In this document: positions 25,270 to 33,177 of the stretch, in pieces
Numbering within the stretch: the first letter of the stretch is position 1
Layout: each line of letters starts with the position of its first letter
Origin: Thermoplasmatales archaeon E-plasma
GTDB taxonomy: Archaea > Thermoplasmatota > Thermoplasmata > Thermoplasmatales > Thermoplasmataceae
Direction of reading: 5' to 3'
DNA length: 64,000 nucleotides
Assembly (NCBI GenBank): GCA_000496135.1
Contig: KI542676.1
Location: forward strand, 1 to 64,000
Program-made: the position numbers and the translations under genes
The notes under the pieces: model-generated
Databases searched by the model: none
What the model saw: only the letters and a program-made list of their open reading frames with translations
What the model was told of the DNA's origin: nothing

Positions 25270-26448
25270 TCACTTCTTCCCTCCAAAAAGCTTTAAATAA
25301 AGGAGTCCAGCAGCAAACTGTATGCTTCCGCCGACAACAAGGGGGAGCGGAATATACAGGTCAGTGAGTATACCAGAGCCTCCGGAAGTAAGCTGAGACA
25401 ATCTTCCTGCAGTCGCCTGCAAGCTCGTGCCTGCACCAAGATCGCCCTCCTTCAGTTCTGAAATATTTATTGTGCTGCGTGAGGGGGTACCATAACCTGC
25501 CACAGTCATCCTTCCCACATAGAGAATTGCAGCAATGAAGAAAAAGGGTGAAATGGCAAGAGGAATCATGAGAAGTCCCTGGAGCATTCTTGCATATGCT
25601 CCAACCTTTGCGGGGTTCTTCATCTTATGTGCTGTCTTGACAGAAAGATATGATCCTATTGCAGTGGAAATATATGAACCGGTGAACATGATTCCCAGAA
25701 GAAATGTAGAAACTCCAAAGGCCACATGGAACCATGCTGATATTATAGCCATGGAGAGGCCAATACCTGCCCCATTTATACTGTTTGAGAGAATTACTTT
25801 CCCGAGAAACTTCATGGATCCTCTCTGAATTATCCCGCTTTTTTTCATCTCACGTTTTCTTTCAGAGACAAATATGAGGGATATCAGTGAAACGATCATA
25901 AGGAGTGCACAAATCCCAAAAAGAAGCTTGTAAGAGTAAATGTCCCCAACTGAATGGGCAAGGAATCCCTGACTTATGACAAGATCGCCACCAAATACTG
26001 AGAACAGGCTTCCAATTGTTGTTATAACACTGATCTTCTTTACCCTTTCACTGGTATCAGGCCAGTTATTGCCTATTAGGGCTGTTGTTCCCGGGGAAAA
26101 CGCCCCTCTGATGGCTCCAGGCCCTCCTCCAATTCCGCCAATAACTGTAAGTTCTATAAACAGTGGCTGGGTTGTCAGAAACAGGGTAAGCATGGAAAAA
26201 ATCGGGAACAGTTCGGAAATAAGCAAAGAATATCTGTATCCAAATCTGTCCCCTATGATCCCCATCATGATGGTTTGAAACACTGTAAAAAGAATGAGAA
26301 AGAATGCAAAAAATCCAATGGTTACTATGTTGTAACCTAGAACAAAAAGGTAAAGCGGATAGGATATTGCGGAGAAACTCAGCGCAATGCTTCTTGATGC
26401 CCTTGAAACCACAAGAAACTTGAATGTGAGATCGGTCTTCTCAGGCAT
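25270..26448 (-). CDS. MFS transporter, unknown substrate
   Basis: This major facilitator has about 392 residues and 11-12 membrane helices. It has a motif-A-like loop (GIIGDRFGYRYSLLISE), a central basic loop (FVSERKREMKKSG) and a glycine-rich fourth helix region (VIGGIGGGPGAIRGAFSPG). I choose ATG 26448 (MPEKTDLTF), because a CTTTTAAT TATA-like box lies about 25 bases upstream; an upstream GTG at 26499 would add a hydrophobic leader without a well-placed promoter. It follows the flavoprotein's promoter region and is divergent from tRNA-Pro. The substrate cannot be predicted. Confidence 0.85.
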   Translation of the reverse strand: MPEKTDLTFKFLVVSRASRSIALSFSAISYPLYLFVLGYNIVTIGFFAFFLILFTVFQTIMMGIIGDRFGYRYSLLISELFPIFSMLTLFLTTQPLFIELTVIGGIGGGPGAIRGAFSPGTTALIGNNWPDTSERVKKISVITTIGSLFSVFGGDLVISQGFLAHSVGDIYSYKLLFGICALLMIVSLISLIFVSERKREMKKSGIIQRGSMKFLGKVILSNSINGAGIGLSMAIISAWFHVAFGVSTFLLGIMFTGSYISTAIGSYLSVKTAHKMKNPAKVGAYARMLQGLLMIPLAISPFFFIAAILYVGRMTVAGYGTPSRSTINISELKEGDLGAGTSLQATAGRLSQLTSGGSGILTDLYIPLPLVVGGSIQFAAGLLYLKLFGGKK

Positions 26449-26587
26449 ATTCCCGTATGCAAAACCGATTAAAAGAGTTATAGAAATCTCGAATTTCACA
26501 GATAAGGAAATTAAATTCTATCCTGTGAATCAATTCCCGCAGATAAATGGTTAAATTTTTATTGCTTCTTACTCTATGGCGTTTGAT

Positions 26588-26660
26588 GGGGCTGTGGGGT
26601 AGCTTGGTATCCTACGGGCTTTGGGAGCCTGAGACTCCGGTCCAAATCCGGGCAGCCCCA
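26588..26660 (+). tRNA. tRNA-Pro (TGG anticodon)
   Basis: This is a complete cloverleaf with acceptor stem GGGGCTG/CAGCCCC, an anticodon loop TTTGGGA on a CGGGC/GCCTG stem (one G:U pair), and T-loop TCCAAAT. The discriminator is A (26660); no CCA or intron is encoded. A TATA-like AT-rich stretch lies 26-37 bases upstream. The AT-rich AbiV-like gene lies just downstream. Confidence 0.96.
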
Positions 26661-26843
26661 TTTCATAATTGGGGATATTCATAAGGAGGAAAAAGTACCG
26701 CTTTTTATATTCGATTTCAAAAAATTTAATTGGTCTTACTAAACTTTAAGCAACCTTAAAAGAAATATTCTGGTGTTTATGTTTTCCCAATTTCATTGGT
26801 AAATAGTTTCTAAAAATGGAAAAACCAAGTTCAAGAGAAAATG

Positions 26844-27551
26844 CTACCTTCTTGAAGTGGGTACAATTTTCTTTATTACATTGAAAATTTCATTATCTTT
26901 TTGAACCAATTTGTATAAATCAGTATGATTTGACCCATCGTCCATTATGATTTTGATACTAAATATATTAAAGACACACAACCAAGCCAATAGACTATAA
27001 TCGTATGACAAGGCTGGAGGGACCAATCCATCTTTACTCTTTGCGACATAGAACGCAGTTTCTTTTATTTTTGGAATTTTCTTTGCATCTATCTTTGTGA
27101 TTGATTCCATCCATTTTAACAAGTTATCTAATGTATCTGGATTGTTTGAAGCATTAGTTATTTTTGGGTCCACTCTTCCCTTTACATATCTATATTCTGG
27201 AATATTGGCAAACCCGCACTTTACTGTACTCTCAATAATAGAAGGTGAAGGGACTTTATTCCGCATTTGTGTGATTATAACTTTGGTTAATTCTTGCATT
27301 TCCCCAATCTTTACATCATGGATTTCAAATTCTTTATCTATCTTTTCGTTGTAATCAACCTTCTCTAAACCTGGAAATATTCTTTCTGGATTGATCGCAA
27401 AAAAAACCCACCAGGCTTTTGTCATTTCCTCGGCAGATAATTCGAGAATTCCGTATCTTATAGGTGGTTGTAATCTGTTAAAGGCAACCTTGAAAAGATT
27501 CATAGAATTGTCAACGCAAACTTTGACATCCTTTTGACCATATTTAGTCAT
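26844..27551 (-). CDS. AbiV-like (HEPN) abortive-infection protein
   Basis: This soluble protein of about 235 residues starts MTKYGQKDVKVCVDNSMNLF; a GTG at 27566 is an alternative. The first 60 residues, especially DNSMNLFKVAFNRLQPPIRY then LELSAEEMTKAWWVFF, fit the AbiV/HEPN pattern (helix, small-residue turn, then a conserved EE-x2-KA helix). Lactococcal AbiV blocks phage translation late in infection; a defence role here is inference. The gene is markedly AT-rich (two sampled 60-base lines each have only 16 G/C, against about 24 in core genes) and lies beside tRNA-Pro, both signs of transfer. A GAGG site precedes the chosen ATG. The assignment is by pattern only and needs a profile search. 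Confidence 0.6.
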   Translation of the reverse strand: MTKYGQKDVKVCVDNSMNLFKVAFNRLQPPIRYGILELSAEEMTKAWWVFFAINPERIFPGLEKVDYNEKIDKEFEIHDVKIGEMQELTKVIITQMRNKVPSPSIIESTVKCGFANIPEYRYVKGRVDPKITNASNNPDTLDNLLKWMESITKIDAKKIPKIKETAFYVAKSKDGLVPPALSYDYSLLAWLCVFNIFSIKIIMDDGSNHTDLYKLVQKDNEIFNVIKKIVPTSRR

Positions 27552-28105
27552 TAGATTCCTCTGCACTTTCTAATGATTATATGTATAAATATCTATAGAT
27601 AGTGCATGAACAAGTCATTGTAATATATTGAATATCAAATATATACAATAGGGTAAATAAAGAAGATAAAAAAAGTTGTGATTTTTAAAAATAACTATAT
27701 TGATCGAAGAATATTATTTATTGAGATTTAGGTTAAAGCTGAGATGACATGCCCCAATTAGATCAATTGTAAAAGCTCGTAAATGCTAGAAATTTACAGG
27801 GGTTTGTATGGATATAACGGTAGATGTTTTATATGATTAAATTTTCTAACCTTTGTGCTATTTATTAAAAACAGTTTTAACAGAATTTTAACAACCTTAA
27901 ACTTTGGATTTAAATGATTTTCAGTCTTTATCTTTATTTCGATTTTACAGAATTTATTCTTGATTCTCCTAATTAACAATTTTGCTGGCTTTTTGCAAGG
28001 AACTGATTCATAGTTTTATTTTCGTTCTATAGATCTATATAAAATTTAAGAAAGATAAATTTTCAAACTTAGATATAACCCATTAAAACTACATTGAGAA
28101 GGTCT
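27552..28105. other. Very AT-rich intergenic region, no gene seen
   Basis: About 550 bases with many A/T tracts separate the AbiV-like gene from the Dam-type gene. A 61-codon minus-strand frame here is lysine/isoleucine-rich with no domain, and looks like chance in AT-rich DNA. The right part may hold the 3' end of the methyltransferase transcript. No att-like copy of the tRNA-Pro 3' end was found. Confidence 0.5.
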
Positions 28106-28921
28106 TCAATAATTTGTTATTAAAACCTCATTTATTTTACCCCTTCCCTTACCGTTGGAGTTAATATTTCTAGCTGCCAGTATGTTAGATATTTTAAAAT
28201 CAGAGTATAGTTCCCTTATTAAGGGAGAGTCTGAATTGCTAATCATTAAGAACACACCTGAAGAAGAGGCATCCCTGAATATCTTTGCCAGTCTTCTCTG
28301 CTCTTTCTCTCCAAATCCTCCTGAACTGTATGACGTAAAAGAAGACGTTTCTGAGATTGGCTGATACGGCGGATCAAGATATACAAAATCCCCTTCTCTT
28401 GCCTCTCTGATCGAATTCTCAAAATCGCAGCATTTTAAATCCACATTTTTAAGTGATCCGGATACCTCCATTATTTGTTCTTTGCCTGGAATAACTGGAT
28501 TATTATATCTTCCAAAGGGAACATTGAATTTACCTGAAAAATTTACTCTATAAAGACCATTGAAGCAGTGTCTGTTAAGATAGATCATCAGGGCGGCCTT
28601 CCTGACCGGTAAAGGATCTGAATTAAACTCCTCCCGTGCTCTATTGAAATCTTCTCTGTTGTTTCCGTAATCTATATCCCCAAGGGATTCTATGAGTTGG
28701 CCCGGCTTGTCTCTTATTATGGTATACAATGAAATGAGGTCAGAATTAACATCGGAAAGAACTGCACCGGTAATAAGGTTCCTGCTCCTCAGTTCGAAGA
28801 ACATTGCACCGCCTCCAACGAATGGTTCCACATATCTATTGAAGTTATCCGGAATTCTTTCAATCATGGAAGGAAGCAGTTTTCTCTTGCCTCCAGCCCA
28901 TTTTAACATTGGAGATAACAC
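28106..28921 (-). CDS. DNA adenine N6-methyltransferase, Dam/D12 class
   Basis: This 271-residue methyltransferase has the FxGxG-type SAM motif at the N terminus (LKWAGGKRK, then EPFVGGGAMFF, about residues 33-42) and the catalytic DPPY at 183-186 (YLDPPYQP). NRHCFNGLYRVNFSGKFNVP is the characteristic Dam/DpnM substrate region. Dam-class enzymes usually methylate GATC; specificity here is not proven. The start is GTG 28921, supported by a CTTTTAAATC box about 25 bases upstream. No restriction endonuclease is adjacent, so it may act alone or as protection against incoming systems. Confidence 0.92.
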   Translation of the reverse strand: MLSPMLKWAGGKRKLLPSMIERIPDNFNRYVEPFVGGGAMFFELRSRNLITGAVLSDVNSDLISLYTIIRDKPGQLIESLGDIDYGNNREDFNRAREEFNSDPLPVRKAALMIYLNRHCFNGLYRVNFSGKFNVPFGRYNNPVIPGKEQIMEVSGSLKNVDLKCCDFENSIREAREGDFVYLDPPYQPISETSSFTSYSSGGFGEKEQRRLAKIFRDASSSGVFLMISNSDSPLIRELYSDFKISNILAARNINSNGKGRGKINEVLITNY

Positions 28922-28968
28922 AGGAAGGCATCAGAAAAAGGATTTAAAAGATTTTGAATTGATGCTAG

Positions 28969-29997
28969 TTATTTCTTCCTTATTCTTTTTACTGCGCTGT
29001 TCTGAAAAATAAATATGTATTCATGCTTGAATATGTAGAATCCACCGGCCAATGAACGATATCTCCACAAATTCTCCTGATTTCTCTTACCTCTTGTGGA
29101 GTCATAATTCTTTACCACAATACTTTTCAAGGTCAATCCCTCTTCCATTGCTGCATTCATGGCCAGAAATCCAAGCGGTTCAAGCTTTGAGTCCGAGTAT
29201 TTGTCGCCTATGACAATTGCCAGAATCCCATCAGGACGGAGAACAAGCTTTGAGTTCATGATTACTTTCCTTAAGGAAGCTATAAAGCTGACAGTATCAG
29301 GGGTATTGGAAAGATCCAGGCTGTCCCCGGAAAACTTTATGATATCATGATAGGGCGGATGAAGAATGGCCAGTTGAAACCCTGTAAAATCATTTTTTCC
29401 AGTCAATTGGGAGAAATCAGAGGATGTGCTGTCTGCGCATTCTACAATCATTTGCACATCTTCACTGGACTTTTGGGAATCGATTCTTTCCTTTGCCCTG
29501 GTTACAATATCCATATTGAGATCAATGCCCATCCCATTTCTGCCCTGCATCTTACATTCAATCAGTGTTGTTCCGCTTCCCATAAACGGGTCAAGAACCC
29601 AGTCGCTTTTCCTGGTATATCTCAATATTAGCTGTCGGGGTATCTGTGGCACAAAGTTACCCCAGTACCATCCCAGATGATTTCCGCTTCGATCTCTTTT
29701 ATCAAAATTCCAAAGACTGTCAGTAAGGATATCATTATAATCCATCCACCGGTTCAGATTTATATCATTCACACCATTTGTCTTTACTGAGGTTACACTG
29801 TCCATCAGGCGATCCAGATAGTATTTTGCCCTCTCTATCCCGTTACTCTGGAGGATTTTCTCCACAAAGTATCCATTGTCAGCAAAAAATATGGCATTTC
29901 CGGCAACTTCTTCCTTTATCTCATCAAGGTTCTGAAGGGATAATATCTCTCTAACAATATGTTCTAAGTTCCCTGCTTCAGTTTTTTCTCTATTCAT
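28969..29997 (-). CDS. DNA N4/N6 methyltransferase with HPPY catalytic motif
   Basis: This 342-residue enzyme resembles the N6_N4 MTase family. It has an N-terminal helical region of about 85 residues, then GWYWGNFVPQIPRQLILRYT, the SAM-binding LDPFMGSGTTLIE (about 135-147), GMGIDLN, and a catalytic LHPPYHDIIKFS (HPPY at 213-216) in place of DPPY/SPPY. There is a C-terminal RRNQ-like loop and a final hydrophobic strand, YIFIF. Motif IV with histidine is uncommon. The gene overlaps the end of the zinc-ribbon membrane gene by four bases (ATGA), so they are co-translated. No cognate nuclease is visible. Confidence 0.87.
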   Translation of the reverse strand: MNREKTEAGNLEHIVREILSLQNLDEIKEEVAGNAIFFADNGYFVEKILQSNGIERAKYYLDRLMDSVTSVKTNGVNDINLNRWMDYNDILTDSLWNFDKRDRSGNHLGWYWGNFVPQIPRQLILRYTRKSDWVLDPFMGSGTTLIECKMQGRNGMGIDLNMDIVTRAKERIDSQKSSEDVQMIVECADSTSSDFSQLTGKNDFTGFQLAILHPPYHDIIKFSGDSLDLSNTPDTVSFIASLRKVIMNSKLVLRPDGILAIVIGDKYSDSKLEPLGFLAMNAAMEEGLTLKSIVVKNYDSTRGKRNQENLWRYRSLAGGFYIFKHEYIFIFQNSAVKRIRKK

Positions 29998-30668
29998 TGT
30001 GTCTGTGACCCGGTAGGAGAATCATTTGATGGCGCGGGAGGAATCTTTTCCTTAAACCATGTTTCCAGAGTGATGTTTTTAGAGCGTAATCTGTAGTTTG
30101 GAAAACTCATCCTTCTGCCATCTTTCAACTTTATTATAAGAGCCTGGGTCCCTCTCGTTCCTGTTACGGGATTCACTCCTTCAACATCTGAATAGTCGAA
30201 GGAAAGATCAAGAGCGCCTTTCCTGGTTCTAAAACCATTTTCATAAATATACAGCCTTCCTGCACTGGCTCTTTTTCCCAGTGAGATCCCAATGAGGACG
30301 ATATAAATTAGAAGATATGGAAGATAGCCTGTTAAGTATGAGTCATTCCCGGTTGTTATGGTAATGTAAATTGGATAGCCCATCACCACCAGAAGTATGG
30401 CAACCATTCCTATGAGACTTGGCAACATTCTGGAACCGAATTCTCCAACGGGCACCTCGCCAGTGAAAGCATCACCCTTTACTGGCGCTTCCATGGAAGG
30501 TTTTTGAGCAGTAGCAGGTGCAGGAGACGATACCTGTTCGCTGGTTGAACTTCCCTGCAGAGTACCTCCGGGAGTTGCACCCGTCTCAAAATCATATCCG
30601 CAACTTAAGCACTTCTTTGCCCTTTTTGTATTTGGATAACCACATGAAGGGCAGATCTTATTTGCCAT
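29994..30668 (-). CDS. Zinc-ribbon membrane protein with C-terminal beta-rich (PH-like) domain
   Basis: This 224-residue protein has an N-terminal zinc ribbon (CPSCGY...CLSCGY, about residues 6-25), a Ser/Thr/Pro/Gly-rich linker (30-75), and two membrane helices (about 83-105 and 115-131). A cytoplasmic beta-rich domain follows (LYIYENGFRTRKGALDLSFDYSDV...IIKLKDGRRMSF), similar to bacterial PH-like domains, and the tail is polar. It is the promoter-proximal gene of a two-gene unit with the HPPY methyltransferase. A TTTATAATG box 26 bases upstream of the ATG suggests a leaderless transcript. Function unknown; a membrane sensor is possible. Confidence 0.7.
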   Translation of the reverse strand: MANKICPSCGYPNTKRAKKCLSCGYDFETGATPGGTLQGSSTSEQVSSPAPATAQKPSMEAPVKGDAFTGEVPVGEFGSRMLPSLIGMVAILLVVMGYPIYITITTGNDSYLTGYLPYLLIYIVLIGISLGKRASAGRLYIYENGFRTRKGALDLSFDYSDVEGVNPVTGTRGTQALIIKLKDGRRMSFPNYRLRSKNITLETWFKEKIPPAPSNDSPTGSQTQ

Positions 30669-30755
30669 TGATTAAAATTGCAGTTTACATTATAAAGATG
30701 TTTATTTCTCAAGGGTAGTTTTTTTAAGTCTGATGCATTGATCTATGAGTTGAAA

Positions 30756-31169
30756 ATGACAGACAAAGGAGGGAAAGCTGACAAAGAAACCATAAGAGAC
30801 AAAATTCCGGTGCCTGAGATGAGAATGCTTTCAGGGGAGGTTCTTGGTATACTTGTGCACAATGCATCTAAATCTTCAAACCCCGTGGAATATAAGCTGG
30901 ATGATAAAAAATACTCAGTAACATACGAATATTATGCCAGGAAGATGGGTGATGAAGAGGGAATTTATGATTCAATACCCTCCGAATCAGATTTAAAGGA
31001 GGCATCATCCGTAGTTTTTTCAGTAATGGGATTGCATAAAGGAATAACTGAGGAAAAAAAGACTCAGTTAGAGTTCACAGAGGGAAGAATAATTTCAACT
31101 CCTGACAGGGAAGAGGAAAAACTGCTGGAATTTCAGCAAGCCGTTCTGAAGCTGGGAAGACTCAATTGA
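30756..31169 (+). CDS. Small acidic hypothetical protein
   Basis: This protein of about 137 residues starts at ATG 30756 (MTDKGGKADK); a TTG six codons earlier is less likely. It is rich in Glu/Lys, without membrane segments, and has two blocks: SGEVLGILVHNASK followed by a short beta segment (VEYKLDDKKYSVTYEYYAR), and a C-terminal helix (EEKLLEFQQAVLKLGRL). No family is recognised. It is convergent with the lipoate/2-oxoacid dehydrogenase operon, whose last stop is 29 bases away. A TTTTTTAAG box lies about 30 bases upstream. Confidence 0.65.
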   Translation: MTDKGGKADKETIRDKIPVPEMRMLSGEVLGILVHNASKSSNPVEYKLDDKKYSVTYEYYARKMGDEEGIYDSIPSESDLKEASSVVFSVMGLHKGITEEKKTQLEFTEGRIISTPDREEEKLLEFQQAVLKLGRLN

Positions 31170-31197
31170 TCAAAAACTCAATGGTCAAACTGCTTCC

Positions 31198-31872
31198 TTA
31201 ATTTTTAAGTGTTCCATAAAATTCAAAGAATTGTTCTCTGTTTAAATTCATTTCAAAATTGTAGTATGCAGAGAAATTTTTTAATACAGCATGGATCATC
31301 TTATCCCTGCTAATACCAAGAAACCCCATGACATTCGAATCCATTCCGCATGGATTGATCCTTGAAAAGCCAGGCAGGACCTCCGCGGTTAAATTTATTG
31401 AAATTCCATGAAAGGCAATTCCCCTAACAATGGCCATTCCAAGTGAGGCAACCTTCCTGTCTCCAACAGGAGAATCGTATACCCAAATTCCCGGTTCTTC
31501 CCCAAGATGACAGTGGAATCCAAGCGTTTCCATAGACTTGATAATTATTTCCTGAACCATGTTCACATATTTCCTCACGTCAACCTTTTCAGGCGTGCCT
31601 ATTTTCATGATCGGATATATGACAAGCTGTCCCGGGCCATGATACGTTACGTCACCTCCCCTTTCTGTGCTTATAACTTTCACGGAAGAAAAGTTGTTTG
31701 GATTTGGATGTCTTCCAACGGTATAGACAGATGGATGTTCAAGAAATAAAATCATATCTCCTATGAGATCCTGCTCCCTTAATTCCCTCAGTCTGTGTTG
31801 AATTTCCAGGGCTTCTTCAAACCCGATGATCCCAATATCAGCGGTTAGGTTTGAAGTGGAGCGGCTTATCAT
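31198..31872 (-). CDS. lipB: Octanoyltransferase LipB
   Basis: LipB moves an octanoyl group from acyl carrier protein to the lipoyl-domain lysine of E2, and LipA then adds the sulfurs. The 224-residue protein has EHPSVYTVGRHPN, RGGDVTYHGPGQLVIYPI, and the KVASLGMAIVRGIAFHGISI stretch with the essential lysine. The catalytic cysteine is in INPCGMDS. It is the last gene of the operon, and its ATG lies 35 bases inside the 3' end of the E3 gene. The N-terminal strand ADIGIIGF requires that start. Octanoyl donors in archaea without classic ACP are unresolved. Confidence 0.93.
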   Translation of the reverse strand: MISRSTSNLTADIGIIGFEEALEIQHRLRELREQDLIGDMILFLEHPSVYTVGRHPNPNNFSSVKVISTERGGDVTYHGPGQLVIYPIMKIGTPEKVDVRKYVNMVQEIIIKSMETLGFHCHLGEEPGIWVYDSPVGDRKVASLGMAIVRGIAFHGISINLTAEVLPGFSRINPCGMDSNVMGFLGISRDKMIHAVLKNFSAYYNFEMNLNREQFFEFYGTLKN

Positions 31873-33157
31873 AGGCTATCTCTGCAGATTCCTTTACTGC
31901 TTCAGATATGGTTGGATGCGGATGAATTGTTGATCCAAGATCTTCTACAGTAAGGCCGGATTCTATGGCCAGTGAAATCTCACTTATCAGTTCAGATGCA
32001 TGTGGTGCAGCAAAACCTGCTCCAACAACGGTACCATCCTTATCGTAATAAATGGATGTATGGCCAAGGCTTGAGTTCATCCCCTGAGCTCTTCCATTAG
32101 CTGCTATTGGGAACTTCGTTGCATTTTCCGACTTTCTACCGGTATAAGCAACTTCAGGGTCTGAATATATAACATATGGCATTGCGTAGTAATCTACCTG
32201 GCTGTTGATTCCAGAGATATTATTCGCAACTATCCCGCCTTCATAAAATGCCTTATGAGCAAGCATGGGCATTCCCGCGACGTCTCCTACCGCCCATACA
32301 TTTGTTTCACTGGTCATCATTCTCTTGTCTGTTTTTATGAAGCCGTTTTCCATTTCCAGTTTCAGTGTTTCAAGTCCAAATCCTTCAATATTTGGCTTTC
32401 TTCCAGCTGTTAAAAGCACGAGATCGGCTGTCAGATTGGCACCTGACTCCATCTTTACATAGTAACGGTCCCTCTTGTCAACACCGGCAACCTTTGCAGA
32501 AGTCATTACCCTTATTCCCAGATCCTTTAATTTGCGATCTACCGGTTTTATAAGTTCCGGATCAACGCCATTTAATATATTTGGCAGAACTTCTATTATT
32601 GTTACCATTGAACCCAGTTTAGCAAAGGCCGTTCCCAGTTCTATACCAATATAACCTCCGCCTATGACAATCAGTTCCTTTGGAATCGCTTTTACATCGA
32701 GAATTTCCTTATTGTAAAGGACATCGTTGAATTTATCCAGTTTAACAGGTGAAGAACCTGTTGCTATTACAAGGTGATCGCACTGGTAGGTTTCCACACC
32801 AACCTGCACATGATTTTTGTCAAGTATCATGGCGTTGCCCTTAACTATTCTTATCTTGTATGCAATGCAAAGCGTCTCAATTCCTGAAGTTAGCCTGTTA
32901 ATCATTGACCATTTCCAGTTTTGCCAGGCGGCCATATCAATATTATAATTGAGCCTTACACCCGGCATAGTTTTGAGAAAGTTGACGCTGCTTGCAAGCT
33001 CTATGAGGGATTTGGAGGGAATACAGCCGTAATTGAGGCATTCTCCACCTACCTTGTCTTTCTCTATCATCAGAACAGACTTTCCTTTCTGTCCCAGCCT
33101 TATGGCAGTCGAATATCCTCCTGGTCCCGCGCCTATTACTATTGCATCATATTTCAT
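31838..33157 (-). CDS. Dihydrolipoamide dehydrogenase (E3)
   Basis: This 439-residue flavoprotein reoxidises the dihydrolipoyl groups of E2 and passes electrons to NAD+. It shows the FAD motif IVIGAGPGGYSTAIR, the redox disulfide GGECLNYGCIPSKS (C40, C45), a second Rossmann motif (IVIGGGYIGIELG), NVWAVGDVAGMPMLAH, and the C-terminal HPHPTISEAVKE histidine-glutamate pair that acts as the base. Length is slightly below the bacterial norm (about 460). It starts 20 bases after the E2 stop and overlaps lipB. Confidence 0.95.
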   Translation of the reverse strand: MKYDAIVIGAGPGGYSTAIRLGQKGKSVLMIEKDKVGGECLNYGCIPSKSLIELASSVNFLKTMPGVRLNYNIDMAAWQNWKWSMINRLTSGIETLCIAYKIRIVKGNAMILDKNHVQVGVETYQCDHLVIATGSSPVKLDKFNDVLYNKEILDVKAIPKELIVIGGGYIGIELGTAFAKLGSMVTIIEVLPNILNGVDPELIKPVDRKLKDLGIRVMTSAKVAGVDKRDRYYVKMESGANLTADLVLLTAGRKPNIEGFGLETLKLEMENGFIKTDKRMMTSETNVWAVGDVAGMPMLAHKAFYEGGIVANNISGINSQVDYYAMPYVIYSDPEVAYTGRKSENATKFPIAANGRAQGMNSSLGHTSIYYDKDGTVVGAGFAAPHASELISEISLAIESGLTVEDLGSTIHPHPTISEAVKESAEIAYDKPLHFKPNR

Positions 33158-33177
33158 TTATGCATTTCCTCTCTATT

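Noticed and set aside
26661-26843. Possible attachment repeat of tRNA-Pro downstream of the tRNA
   Set aside because: I compared the tRNA 3' end with the flanking DNA as far as 28105 by eye and found no second copy; no integrase is nearby.
27794-27979. 61-codon minus-strand frame, Lys/Ile-rich
   Set aside because: Composition is what random AT-rich DNA would give; no motif and no promoter or ribosome site that I can defend.
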